Source: an uncultured Oscillospiraceae bacterium (GTDB lineage: Bacteria; Bacillota; Clostridia; Oscillospirales; Oscillospiraceae). Taken from it: a stretch of DNA of 64,000 bases. Position numbers and translations under genes: made by a program. Each line of letters starts with the position of its first letter. Position 1 is the first letter of the stretch. This document shows positions 34,612-41,341 of this stretch, piece after piece. The DNA lies in assembly GCA_934623575.1 (NCBI GenBank), contig CAKTVL010000003.1, forward strand, positions 47,825 to 111,824. Reading direction: 5' to 3'. The notes under the pieces are model-generated. The model had not been told where the DNA came from and did not search any database. It saw nothing but the letters and a program-made list of their open reading frames with translations.

Positions 34612-35634
34612 TCAGCCGGCCATGTCCAGCATGTTCTCGATGAAAATGCCGTAGCCCCGTGTGGGGTCGTTGAGCAGGACGTGGGTCACCGCGCCCACGA
34701 TGTGGCCGTCCTGGAGGATGGGGCTGCCGCTCATGCCCTGCACGATGCCGCCGGTGGCGGAGAGCAGGGCGGGGTCGGTGATGCGCAGGAGCATGTTGCG
34801 GGTGGGCTCATCCGCGCCGTACAGGCGGACGATCTCCACCCGGTACTCCTGCACGTCGCTGCCGGAGACGGTGGTCAGGATGGTGGCGGGGCCGGTTTTG
34901 ATCTGTCCGGCGGAGGCCACGGGGACGGGCGTGCCGCCGGAGAGGAAGTCCTCGTCGGACACGGCGCCGAAGATGCCGCCGCAGCTGTTGACGGTGACGG
35001 TACCCACGTCACGCTGGACGGAGAAGTCGCCCTTCAGCTCGCCGGGGTCGCCCTTGGCGCCCTTTTTCACCGCCTTGACGGTGGTCTCCATAATGGACCC
35101 GGAGGACAGGGGCATCAGCTGGGCGGTGTCCACGTCGGTGATGCCGTGGCCCAGCGCGCCGTAGCGGCCGGTGGCGGGGTCGTAGAAGGTCAGCGTGCCG
35201 ATACCGGCCATGCTGTCGCGTATCCACGCGCCCAGCTGCCACACGCCGCCGTTTTGCCGGGCGCAGGCGGTAAGGGCCAGGGTGGCAGCGCCCCGGCGGA
35301 CGGATAGGGTCATCTGCCGTCCGGCAGCGTCGGACAGCAGCGTCTGGACCTGCTCGGTGGTGTCCACGCTCTGTCCGTCCAGAGCGGTGATGATGTCCCC
35401 GGTCCGCAGGCCGCAGGCCCGGGCGGGAGTGGGGCCGTCCGCCAGGCCCACCACCAGAACGCCGTCAGAGAAAAGCTTGATGCCCACCGCTTTGCCCACG
35501 GGGATCACGGTGCGCGCCGCCGGGGCCGCCAGGGCCTGCTGCACACTGAGCGACAGGGCAAAGAGCACCGCCAGCAGCCGCGCGGCGCGGCGGCGGGATG
35601 CGGGGATATGCCGTGCTTCATACAAGCGTCTCAC
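34612..35634 (-). CDS. spoIVB: SpoIVB peptidase
   Basis: Forespore serine peptidase (S55) that signals for pro-sigma-K activation. About 340 residues: N-terminal membrane anchor (about 17-36), PDZ domain (about 45-115) and peptidase domain. The catalytic His lies in YGALGHGI and the Ser in QGMSGSPILQDG; the C-terminus AVTHVLLNDPTRGYGIFIEN is diagnostic. The GTG start at 35634 is close to its ribosome site; TTG 35625 is an alternative. Confidence 0.93.
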   Translation of the reverse strand: MRRLYEARHIPASRRRAARLLAVLFALSLSVQQALAAPAARTVIPVGKAVGIKLFSDGVLVVGLADGPTPARACGLRTGDIITALDGQSVDTTEQVQTLLSDAAGRQMTLSVRRGAATLALTACARQNGGVWQLGAWIRDSMAGIGTLTFYDPATGRYGALGHGITDVDTAQLMPLSSGSIMETTVKAVKKGAKGDPGELKGDFSVQRDVGTVTVNSCGGIFGAVSDEDFLSGGTPVPVASAGQIKTGPATILTTVSGSDVQEYRVEIVRLYGADEPTRNMLLRITDPALLSATGGIVQGMSGSPILQDGHIVGAVTHVLLNDPTRGYGIFIENMLDMAG

Positions 35635-35795
35635 CCCTTATTTTGTTGTTTTTTGCGCGGGTCTGTCGCCGGCGACAGTGTTACTTTGTGTCAGGATCGC
35701 CGCCGTCATGCGGGGCAAAATCAGGGTAAATTGCCAGATGGCCCATTGACGCGGCCCGGCGGCGCGTGGAAAGATATGGAAACGGTGATAAACGC

Positions 35796-35829
35796 AAAAA
35801 AGAAGCACCCGCTCGGGTGCTTCTTTTTT
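35796..35829 (-). terminator. Bidirectional terminator of the beta-helix surface protein gene
   Basis: Arms AAAAAAGAAGCACCC (35796-35810) and GGGTGCTTCTTTTTT (35815-35829), 4-base loop. T tracts on both strands. Confidence 0.9.
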
Positions 35830-35839
35830 ATGCGTTGGC

Positions 35840-36925
35840 TCAGAACTTCTTCTTGCCGGTGTAGGCCAGGCCGGTGACGGAGGTCAGGGCCATGCCCACA
35901 TACAGGGCGATACCCGCGTCAAATGTCTTGGGAGAGCCCTTGGTGGTGGTATCGGTGGTAGTGGACGTGGAGGGGTAGTAGTAATACTTGGCCGGAACGG
36001 TATACCCGTCAGTATCATCATTTGTGACGAGCCTATCATTTACTTTTACAGAACCGCCGCCTTCCACCTTAACAGTCACACCGGAGTTAACACCGGTCAG
36101 TTCCGCGTCATTCCCTTTAACAATGGTAATAGATTTATCCTCATTTGCAGCAGCAACCACAGCAGACGTTCCAACAACATAGCTGTTATCTATTCTCTTT
36201 GCCACAGGAACACCTGCGGCGTTGACATATTCGCTTACGTCATTGGAGTAAGTGCCGCCGGTGACAGCCACTTCAAAGCTCTCCTCATTTACGCCGATAG
36301 TGGGCTGGCCACCAGTCAGGAATGTTCCTCCGGTAATATCCATCGTGTCACTTTCTGTCCCACCAGATCTGGTATCAAGATAAATTGCATTGGTCCCTTT
36401 GTCTTTCGTCTCTACAGTTCCGCCCGTAATTGTGATCTTCTGTCCAAACGAAACGTATCCCGCATCAATGCATGCACCGGCATCTGCGAGCAGCTTACCA
36501 TTATTCATTACAAATTCGCTATCGAACATCATAACAATAACATCACTGTTCTTCTTTGCATGAATCGTGCCGCCGTTCAGTGTCAGCTTTCCCTGCAGAA
36601 AGATTCCCGCCTCTTCCAGCGTGATCTCGCCATCTCCCTTGATAGTCAGCTCTCCGATCACGGTAGGCTGTGCCGCCGTCGTAATTGTTTTACCGTTCAA
36701 GTCCAGCACGACCGTCTTTCCGTCCGGAATAGAAAAGTTCTCGCTGATTTCTTTCAGCAACACGATCGTGTCGTTTGCTTGTGCATTCGTAATCGCTTCC
36801 GCCAGCGTGGCATAACCGGTATCCCCGATCTTTGCCACATCCGTGTCCTCCACATCCGCCCAGCTCACGCTGCACAGTGCCAGGGCCATGACCAGCGCCA
36901 GCACAGTTGCCAATACCTTTTTCAT
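35840..36925 (-). CDS. Secreted beta-helix-like surface protein with C-terminal anchor
   Basis: 361 residues from ATG 36925. Signal peptide at 1-23 (MKKVLATVLALVMALALCSV, cut after SWA). Residues about 60-230 form short repeating strands (TLNGGTIHAK, ITITGGTVETK, DITGGTFLTGG) typical of a right-handed parallel beta-helix. A Ser/Thr-rich stretch (STSTTTDTTTK) leads to SPKTFD, a hydrophobic helix and the basic end GKKKF: a cell-wall sorting-like tail without a clear LPxTG. A+T-richer than neighbours. No enzymatic motif; probably surface adhesion. Confidence 0.75.
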   Translation of the reverse strand: MKKVLATVLALVMALALCSVSWADVEDTDVAKIGDTGYATLAEAITNAQANDTIVLLKEISENFSIPDGKTVVLDLNGKTITTAAQPTVIGELTIKGDGEITLEEAGIFLQGKLTLNGGTIHAKKNSDVIVMMFDSEFVMNNGKLLADAGACIDAGYVSFGQKITITGGTVETKDKGTNAIYLDTRSGGTESDTMDITGGTFLTGGQPTIGVNEESFEVAVTGGTYSNDVSEYVNAAGVPVAKRIDNSYVVGTSAVVAAANEDKSITIVKGNDAELTGVNSGVTVKVEGGGSVKVNDRLVTNDDTDGYTVPAKYYYYPSTSTTTDTTTKGSPKTFDAGIALYVGMALTSVTGLAYTGKKKF

Positions 36926-36969
36926 TGTGAACACTCCCCAATGTTTTTGATATTTCCGCAGCCCACTTC

Positions 36970-37048
36970 GTTTTAATCCTGTTAAAACGCCAAAGCAGGA
37001 GTACTCCTGCGGATGAGTTGATTATACCACAATTTCCATGGTTGTCCA
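36970..37048 (-). promoter_or_regulatory. Promoter and two leader hairpins of the surface protein gene
   Basis: On the minus strand: TGGACA (37043-37048), 16 bases, TATAAT (37021-37026) with extended TGG. The leader then holds a perfect 16-base palindrome (GCAGGAGTACTCCTGC, 36995-37010) and a second hairpin (GTTTTAA/TTAAAAC, 36970-36988). The palindrome overlaps the early transcript and could be an operator. The remaining 37049-37255 contains a repeat (37128-37161) and a GGGAGGTCTG hairpin at about 37181-37203. Confidence 0.65.
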
Positions 37049-37127
37049 GAGGGTTTTGTAAAATATGCCGGTTTTCCCGGATTTTGGGGGCAAAAGGGGG
37101 CGGAATTGGCAGAAAATGGGAGGAAAC

Positions 37128-37161
37128 GGATCGCCGCGTCGCTTCGCTCCTCGCAATGACA
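37128..37161. repeat. Dispersed short palindromic repeat, copy 2
   Basis: GGATCGCCGCGTCGCTTCGC followed by TCCTCGCAATGACA, the same element as 17524-17561 with a shorter stem. Its reverse strand encodes the tell-tale CHCEERSDAAI string and is not a gene. Confidence 0.75.
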
Positions 37162-37255
37162 GCGCCGCAACAGCGCGGAGAGGGAGGTCTGTATCAGACC
37201 TCCCTCCCCTGCTTTATACCAATTTGTGAGGAAACAGAGAACGAATTTTTGCCGC

Positions 37256-38440
37256 TCAGCGATTCAGGTACTCCATGGCGATGGCCGCCATACCGGTGAC
37301 GCCGTGCTTGATGACCTCCTCGTTGAACACGATCTTGCCGTTGTGCAGCGACACCGCATTCTCGCCGCGTCCGGCGTCGATCATCATAAAGGCGGAGGGG
37401 GTGTTGGTCAGCTTGCCGAAGAAGCTGAAATCCTCGCTGCCGGAGAAGGGGCGCTCGATGAACTCCGTCTTGCCGCCGGCGGCGGTGACGGCCTCGTTGA
37501 CCAGGTCGATCATGCCCGGGTCGTTGTACTGCAGGGCGTAGCCCTCCTCCAGATCGACCTCGATGTTGCAGTCAAAGGCGATGCCCATGCCCTTGCAGAT
37601 GCGCGGCACCTCTTCCAGGGCCACATTGCGGGCCTCGTCGCTGAAGGAGCGGAGCACAGCCACCATCCGGGCCTCGCCGGAGGTGATGTTCACGGCGTCG
37701 CCGCCGGACATGGTGCCCACCGTCAGCACGGCGGCGTCCATGGGGTCGATGCGGCGGGAAACCACGGTCTGGAGGACAGTGATCAGATAGGCGGCGCAGG
37801 CGTTGGCGTCCCGGGCGGTGTGGGGCGCGGAGCCGTGGCCGCTCTTGCCGTGCACGGTGATGTGGAACAGGTCCACGGCGCTGGTGAAGTAGCCCTTGTA
37901 CAGCTGCATGCGGCCCACGGAGTCATTCTCGGAGGGGCAGACGTGCTGGCCGAAGATGGCATCCACATGGGGGTTCTCCATGACGCCGGCAGCCACCAGC
38001 GCCCGGGCGCCGCCGGGCATGGTGTCCTCGCTGGGCTCAAAGATCAGCTTCACCGTGCCGGCGAACTGGTCGCGCAGCTGGCACAGGGTCTTGGCCGTGC
38101 CCAGCAGCATGGTGGTGTGCAGGTCGTGGCCGCAGGCGTGCATGATGCCCTCGGTCTGGCTGGCAAAGGGCAGCCCGGTGTCCTCGTGAACGGGCAGGGC
38201 GTCGATGTCGGCGCGGAGCGCCACGCATTTGCCGGGGCCCTTTTTGCCGTGGATCAGGGCCACCACGGCGGTGGGCAGGGGCTGGGTGATCTCGTCCACG
38301 CCCATTTTCTCCAGCTCGGCGCGGATGAGGGCGGCGGTGCGTGTCTCGTGCATGCCCAGCTCGGGGTGGGCGTGGATGTCGCGGCGCAGGGCCACCAGTT
38401 CGTCGAAAATACCATCGACGTGAGAACGAATATCAGACAT
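37256..38440 (-). CDS. M20-family amidohydrolase
   Basis: 394 residues, hippurate/N-acyl-amino-acid hydrolase type (M20D). Metal-site motifs: ADIDALPV, MHACGHDLHT (Cys-Gly-His), FEPSEDTMPGGA (the usual catalytic Glu region, here EPSED rather than QPAEE), and SGSEDFSFF near the C-terminus. The EPSED variant is worth noting. The gene lies 38 bases after the transporter gene at 38479 in the same direction, suggesting uptake and hydrolysis of one substrate. Confidence 0.88.
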   Translation of the reverse strand: MSDIRSHVDGIFDELVALRRDIHAHPELGMHETRTAALIRAELEKMGVDEITQPLPTAVVALIHGKKGPGKCVALRADIDALPVHEDTGLPFASQTEGIMHACGHDLHTTMLLGTAKTLCQLRDQFAGTVKLIFEPSEDTMPGGARALVAAGVMENPHVDAIFGQHVCPSENDSVGRMQLYKGYFTSAVDLFHITVHGKSGHGSAPHTARDANACAAYLITVLQTVVSRRIDPMDAAVLTVGTMSGGDAVNITSGEARMVAVLRSFSDEARNVALEEVPRICKGMGIAFDCNIEVDLEEGYALQYNDPGMIDLVNEAVTAAGGKTEFIERPFSGSEDFSFFGKLTNTPSAFMMIDAGRGENAVSLHNGKIVFNEEVIKHGVTGMAAIAMEYLNR

Positions 38441-38478
38441 GGATAAGAGCTCCTTTCAAATCCTTCTGCTCAGGAAAC

Positions 38479-39660
38479 TTACAGCCAGCTGCTCATGACG
38501 CCGGCCACCAGCACGGAGGTGATGGACACGGTGACCATGCCGGCCACCAGCATCTTGGGCATGATCTGGGCGTTGATGGCGGCCTTCTCCTCCGCGGTGG
38601 TGCCGGTGGACTCGGACACCTCGTTGGAGATGATGACCGTTCCGGGGAAGCCGAACAGGCAGGAGCTGCCGATTGCCATGGACATCTGCCAGCTGTAACC
38701 GAAAATCTTGCCCACGAGGATGGAGACGACGGAGAAGGCCGCCGTGCCGATGACCACGCAGACCAGCAGGGGCACCACCATGCTGCCCACCATCTCAGGG
38801 GTGGCGGCGGCCAGATTGGTGAAGATGGACAGGGTGATGATGGGCATCACGATGCCGGTGGCGTGGGCCTTGCCCAGGGCGTCCTCATCCAGGAAGCCCA
38901 GCTCCTTGCACAGCACGCCGAAGATCAGGCACCACACCAGCTTGTTGATGGCGTCGTTGAACAGGCTGGACACCCAGGTGGACAGCAGCGCCACCAGAAT
39001 GACCTTGGCGATGATGGCGTTGGGGGTGTTGTACTTGTCGGGCAGGGCGGGGATCAGCTTCTTGCGGCCTGCGGCGGTGGCCTGGGCGGCGTTGGCGGAG
39101 GTGTCCAGCTTCAGCTCGCCGGCGTCGATCTGCTTCTTGATGCGCTTGGCCTCGCTCTTGAGGCACAGGGACGCCACGGGGTAGCCCACGAAGCCCTGGG
39201 CGCACATGACCAGCGTGGCGAACACGGCCAGGTCGGGCAGACCGGCGTTGTTGGCCATGTCCTGCATGGTCAGGGTGGCGACAACGCCGCCGGAGAGAAT
39301 GGGTGCGCCCACCAGGGCGAAGCCGCGGTCGATGATCAGCTGGCCGATGAAGAACACAGCGGCGGAGATGGCGATGCAGGCCACGGCGGAGATGATCACG
39401 GTGCGCCACTGGGCGCCGAAGTCACGCAGCCGGATGGTGGTGCCCAGGTGCACCAGCAGCATGGTCACCAGCAGGCCGGCCATGCTCAGCAGGGTGGAGT
39501 CAGCAAACAGGGTGGTGGGGAAAATTCCGGTCCAGAAGCCTGCCAGGAATACGACGGAGGCCACCAGCAGCATGGATACGATAGCCTTTGTTTTCGCGGA
39601 GATCATGTCTCCGGCGGCGAACACCACGAAGATGACAGCCGCAGAAATCAATGCAGTCAT
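38479..39660 (-). CDS. Multi-pass membrane transporter, possibly GltS-like
   Basis: 393 residues with about ten to eleven hydrophobic helices and a central charged loop (KSEAKRIKKQIDAGELK, about 165-185). Two Gly-rich re-entrant-like stretches (APILSGGVVATLTMQDMANN and SSCLFGFPGTVIISNE) occupy equivalent positions in the two halves, as in GltS-type sodium symporters. The family is not certain. Coupled to the amidohydrolase, so an N-acyl amino acid or dipeptide is a plausible substrate. Confidence 0.55.
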   Translation of the reverse strand: MTALISAAVIFVVFAAGDMISAKTKAIVSMLLVASVVFLAGFWTGIFPTTLFADSTLLSMAGLLVTMLLVHLGTTIRLRDFGAQWRTVIISAVACIAISAAVFFIGQLIIDRGFALVGAPILSGGVVATLTMQDMANNAGLPDLAVFATLVMCAQGFVGYPVASLCLKSEAKRIKKQIDAGELKLDTSANAAQATAAGRKKLIPALPDKYNTPNAIIAKVILVALLSTWVSSLFNDAINKLVWCLIFGVLCKELGFLDEDALGKAHATGIVMPIITLSIFTNLAAATPEMVGSMVVPLLVCVVIGTAAFSVVSILVGKIFGYSWQMSMAIGSSCLFGFPGTVIISNEVSESTGTTAEEKAAINAQIMPKMLVAGMVTVSITSVLVAGVMSSWL

Positions 39661-39714
39661 GATTTTTCTTCTCCTTTTACGTTACGGTTTTGTGGGTAGG
39701 GATGTAAAATGAAA

Positions 39715-39743
39715 AGCGGCTCCGTCTGAAAGACGAAGCCGCT
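39715..39743 (-). terminator. Terminator or attenuator between the 52-aa ORF and the transporter gene
   Basis: A 13-bp stem with one mismatch (AGCGGCTCCGTCT / AGACGAAGCCGCT), loop of three. On the minus strand it is followed by TTTTCATTTT. It lies between the stop of the small ORF and the transporter start. Confidence 0.75.
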
Positions 39744-39774
39744 CGACATACGTTTCGATAAACGGATGAGAGGG

Positions 39775-39933
39775 TCAACTCTTTACAGCCGGTTTATTGG
39801 TACCAGGGGTAAAATAAGCATACCAATAAAAGCCCCAAAAGTAGGAGCTGATGCCGGCATAATAGGAGACAGCGGCATGATCCGCGGCCATGTCGTTGTG
39901 CAGCATATCATTACGCATCATGCGACGTGCCAT
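39775..39933 (-). CDS. New 52-residue aromatic-rich small protein
   Basis: Too short for a standard ORF scan. From ATG 39933 (AAAGGAGACAGCT upstream) it reads MARRMMRNDMLHNDMAADHA, then a Tyr/Trp/Phe-rich stretch (AVSYYAGISSYFWGFYWYAY) and TPGTNKPAVKS. It is framed by a near-consensus promoter and a terminator, so expression is likely. The aromatic core could insert into a membrane, and four Met sit in the first ten residues. Not recognised. It is either a stand-alone small protein or a leader of the transporter-amidohydrolase operon. Confidence 0.6.
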   Translation of the reverse strand: MARRMMRNDMLHNDMAADHAAVSYYAGISSYFWGFYWYAYFTPGTNKPAVKS

Positions 39934-39976
39934 AGCTGTCTCCTTTCCGCCGGTGTCGGCTGGTTTTTATGGCGTA

Positions 39977-40005
39977 ATCTTAACGCGCGGGGGCCCGGAT
40001 GTCAA
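39977..40005 (-). promoter_or_regulatory. Strong minus-strand promoter for the 52-aa ORF
   Basis: TTGACA (minus; plus bases 40000-40005), 17 bases, TAAGAT (plus 39977-39982). About 45 bases before the small ORF. Confidence 0.8.
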
Positions 40006-40147
40006 TGGGCAAAACAGAGCACTTTAACGATTAAAAGCGCTGAATTTTTGTCGTATTTTGACATACAGGAGGTTCAAGTATGCTATAAGCGCCCCTCTAT
40101 ATGCAAAACACCCACTTAGGGGGTATGGTTTTTGTGAAAGCTCACAG

Positions 40148-40177
40148 TGGACTTTACACCGGGAAAAACAGTATAAT
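40148..40177 (+). promoter_or_regulatory. Promoter of the cysteine leader / serine acetyltransferase
   Basis: A perfect TATAAT at 40172-40177; the best -35 is TGGACT (40148-40153) with 18-base spacing. Transcription would begin near 40184, about 27 bases before the leader ORF. Confidence 0.65.
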
Positions 40178-40210
40178 ATGCTGTAAAGAAAAAACAAAGG
40201 AGAAAACCGC

Positions 40211-40321
40211 ATGAACAGCACGCTGCGCAGCATGAACTGTGTCTGTTGTCCGTCCGCCTGTGCGGGCGTGTGTTGTCGCGCCTTTATGCGCCGTGCGTTT
40301 TCTGCCGAAATGGCCCGCTGA
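40211..40321 (+). CDS. Cysteine-rich leader peptide upstream of serine acetyltransferase
   Basis: A 36-residue ORF with AAAGGAGA seven bases before ATG. MNSTLRSMN is followed by CVCCPSACAGVCC, so six Cys at positions 10, 12, 13, 17, 21 and 22. All six Cys codons are TGT, whereas neighbouring genes mostly use TGC. After RAFMRRAFSAEMAR the stop is at 40319-40321, and 27 bases later the terminator hairpin begins. Length, position and codon clustering are those of an attenuation leader peptide sensing charged tRNA-Cys. The gene controlled makes the cysteine precursor O-acetylserine. Mechanism inferred. Confidence 0.75.
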   Translation: MNSTLRSMNCVCCPSACAGVCCRAFMRRAFSAEMAR

Positions 40322-40347
40322 CGGGCCGCGACCCCTGTACACACAGG

Positions 40348-40387
40348 CGGCGGAGGATGCGCTGGCATCCCCCGCCGTTTTTATTTT
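40348..40387 (+). terminator. Attenuator terminator before the serine acetyltransferase gene
   Basis: Stem 40348-40360 (CGGCGGAGGATGC) with 40365-40377, 4-base loop, one A-C mismatch, followed by TTTTTATTTT. It sits between the leader peptide and the gene with no other ORF. The 5' arm can alternatively pair upstream: CACAGGCGG (40342-40350) plus CGG (40351-40353) with CCG (40250-40252) and CCGCCTGTG (40254-40262), inside the Cys-codon cluster. The two structures exclude each other. Confidence 0.8.
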
Positions 40388-40403
40388 GAGAGGAGCGCAA
40401 GCT

Positions 40404-41261
40404 ATGGTTTCCAAAGCAGACATCGCCAAGGCTATGGCGGAGAATATGGAGAAGGCGGCGGTGCCGCTGTACGGCAAAAAGCAGCGCCTGCCGGACAGAG
40501 GCGCCATCATCGGCATCATCAAGGAATTCCGGCGGCTGCTGTTCCCGGCCTATTTCGGCGACGCGGAGCTGATGGCCCTGCCGGCGGAGAACTACGCCGC
40601 GCTGCTGCTGGAGCGCATCGAAACGGCCCTGTCCGCCCAGATCGCCTTGGCGCTGCCGGAGGGCCAGTCCGCTGCCGCCGCCGCGCTGACCCACGAGATC
40701 CTGGAGCAGCTGCCCCGCATTCAGCAGACGCTGCTGACGGACATCGAGGCCACCTTCGACGGCGACCCCGCGGCAGCGGACAAGGAGGAGATCATCTTCG
40801 CCTATCCCGGCCTGTTCGCCATCTTCGTATACCGCATCGCTCACGAGCTGTACCTGCGCCACATCCCCATGATCCCCCGCATGATGTCGGAGTACGCCCA
40901 CAGCCGGACGGGTATCGACATCCACCCCGGTGCCCAGATCGGCCCCTGGTTCTTCATCGACCACGGCACCGGCGTGGTCATCGGCGAAACGTCGGTGATC
41001 GGCAGCCATGTGAAGCTGTACCAGGGCGTGACCCTGGGCGCGCTGTCCCCCCGGGCGGGCCACGCCAGCCTGCCGGGCAAGCGGCACCCCACTGTGGGCG
41101 ACTATGTGACCATCTACTCCGGCGCGTCCATCCTGGGCGGCGAAACGGTGATCGGCGAGCACTCGGTGGTGGGCGGCAACGCCTTCCTGACCGGCTCCGT
41201 GGCGGACAACACCCGTGTGGTGATCACCGCACCGGAGACGGTGTTCAAAAACGCCAAATAA
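40404..41261 (+). CDS. Serine O-acetyltransferase (EpsC/CysE type)
   Basis: Acetyl-CoA plus L-serine gives O-acetylserine, the carbon skeleton for cysteine. From ATG 40404 (GAGAGGAG upstream) the protein is 285 residues: a helical N-terminal domain (1-150) and a left-handed beta-helix of hexapeptide repeats (about 170-270). The active-site region DIHPGAQIGPWFFIDHGTG (with the catalytic Asp/His) and VKLYQGVTLGALS are conserved. No cysteine synthase gene is adjacent. Regulation: leader peptide and terminator at 40211-40387. Confidence 0.9.
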   Translation: MVSKADIAKAMAENMEKAAVPLYGKKQRLPDRGAIIGIIKEFRRLLFPAYFGDAELMALPAENYAALLLERIETALSAQIALALPEGQSAAAAALTHEILEQLPRIQQTLLTDIEATFDGDPAAADKEEIIFAYPGLFAIFVYRIAHELYLRHIPMIPRMMSEYAHSRTGIDIHPGAQIGPWFFIDHGTGVVIGETSVIGSHVKLYQGVTLGALSPRAGHASLPGKRHPTVGDYVTIYSGASILGGETVIGEHSVVGGNAFLTGSVADNTRVVITAPETVFKNAK

Positions 41262-41266
41262 CAAAA

Positions 41267-41294
41267 ACGGGAGCGCGAAGCGCTCCCGTTTTTT
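41267..41294 (+). terminator. Terminator of the serine acetyltransferase gene
   Basis: ACGGGAGCGC-GAA-GCGCTCCCGT followed by five T. Confidence 0.9.
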
Positions 41295-41310
41295 CTTGTC
41301 CCCTGGCAGA

Positions 41311-41337
41311 AAAAGACCGCCCTTCGGGCGGTCTTTT
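41311..41337 (-). terminator. Terminator of the asp23-fakA operon
   Basis: AAAAGACCGCCC-TTC-GGGCGGTCTTTT; T tract on both strands, so it can also back up the preceding terminator. Confidence 0.88.
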
Positions 41338-41341
41338 TCTG

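Noticed and set aside
36982..37170. Short minus-strand ORF containing CHCEERSDAAIRFL
   Set aside because: This is the known false translation of a repetitive intergenic element, not a gene.
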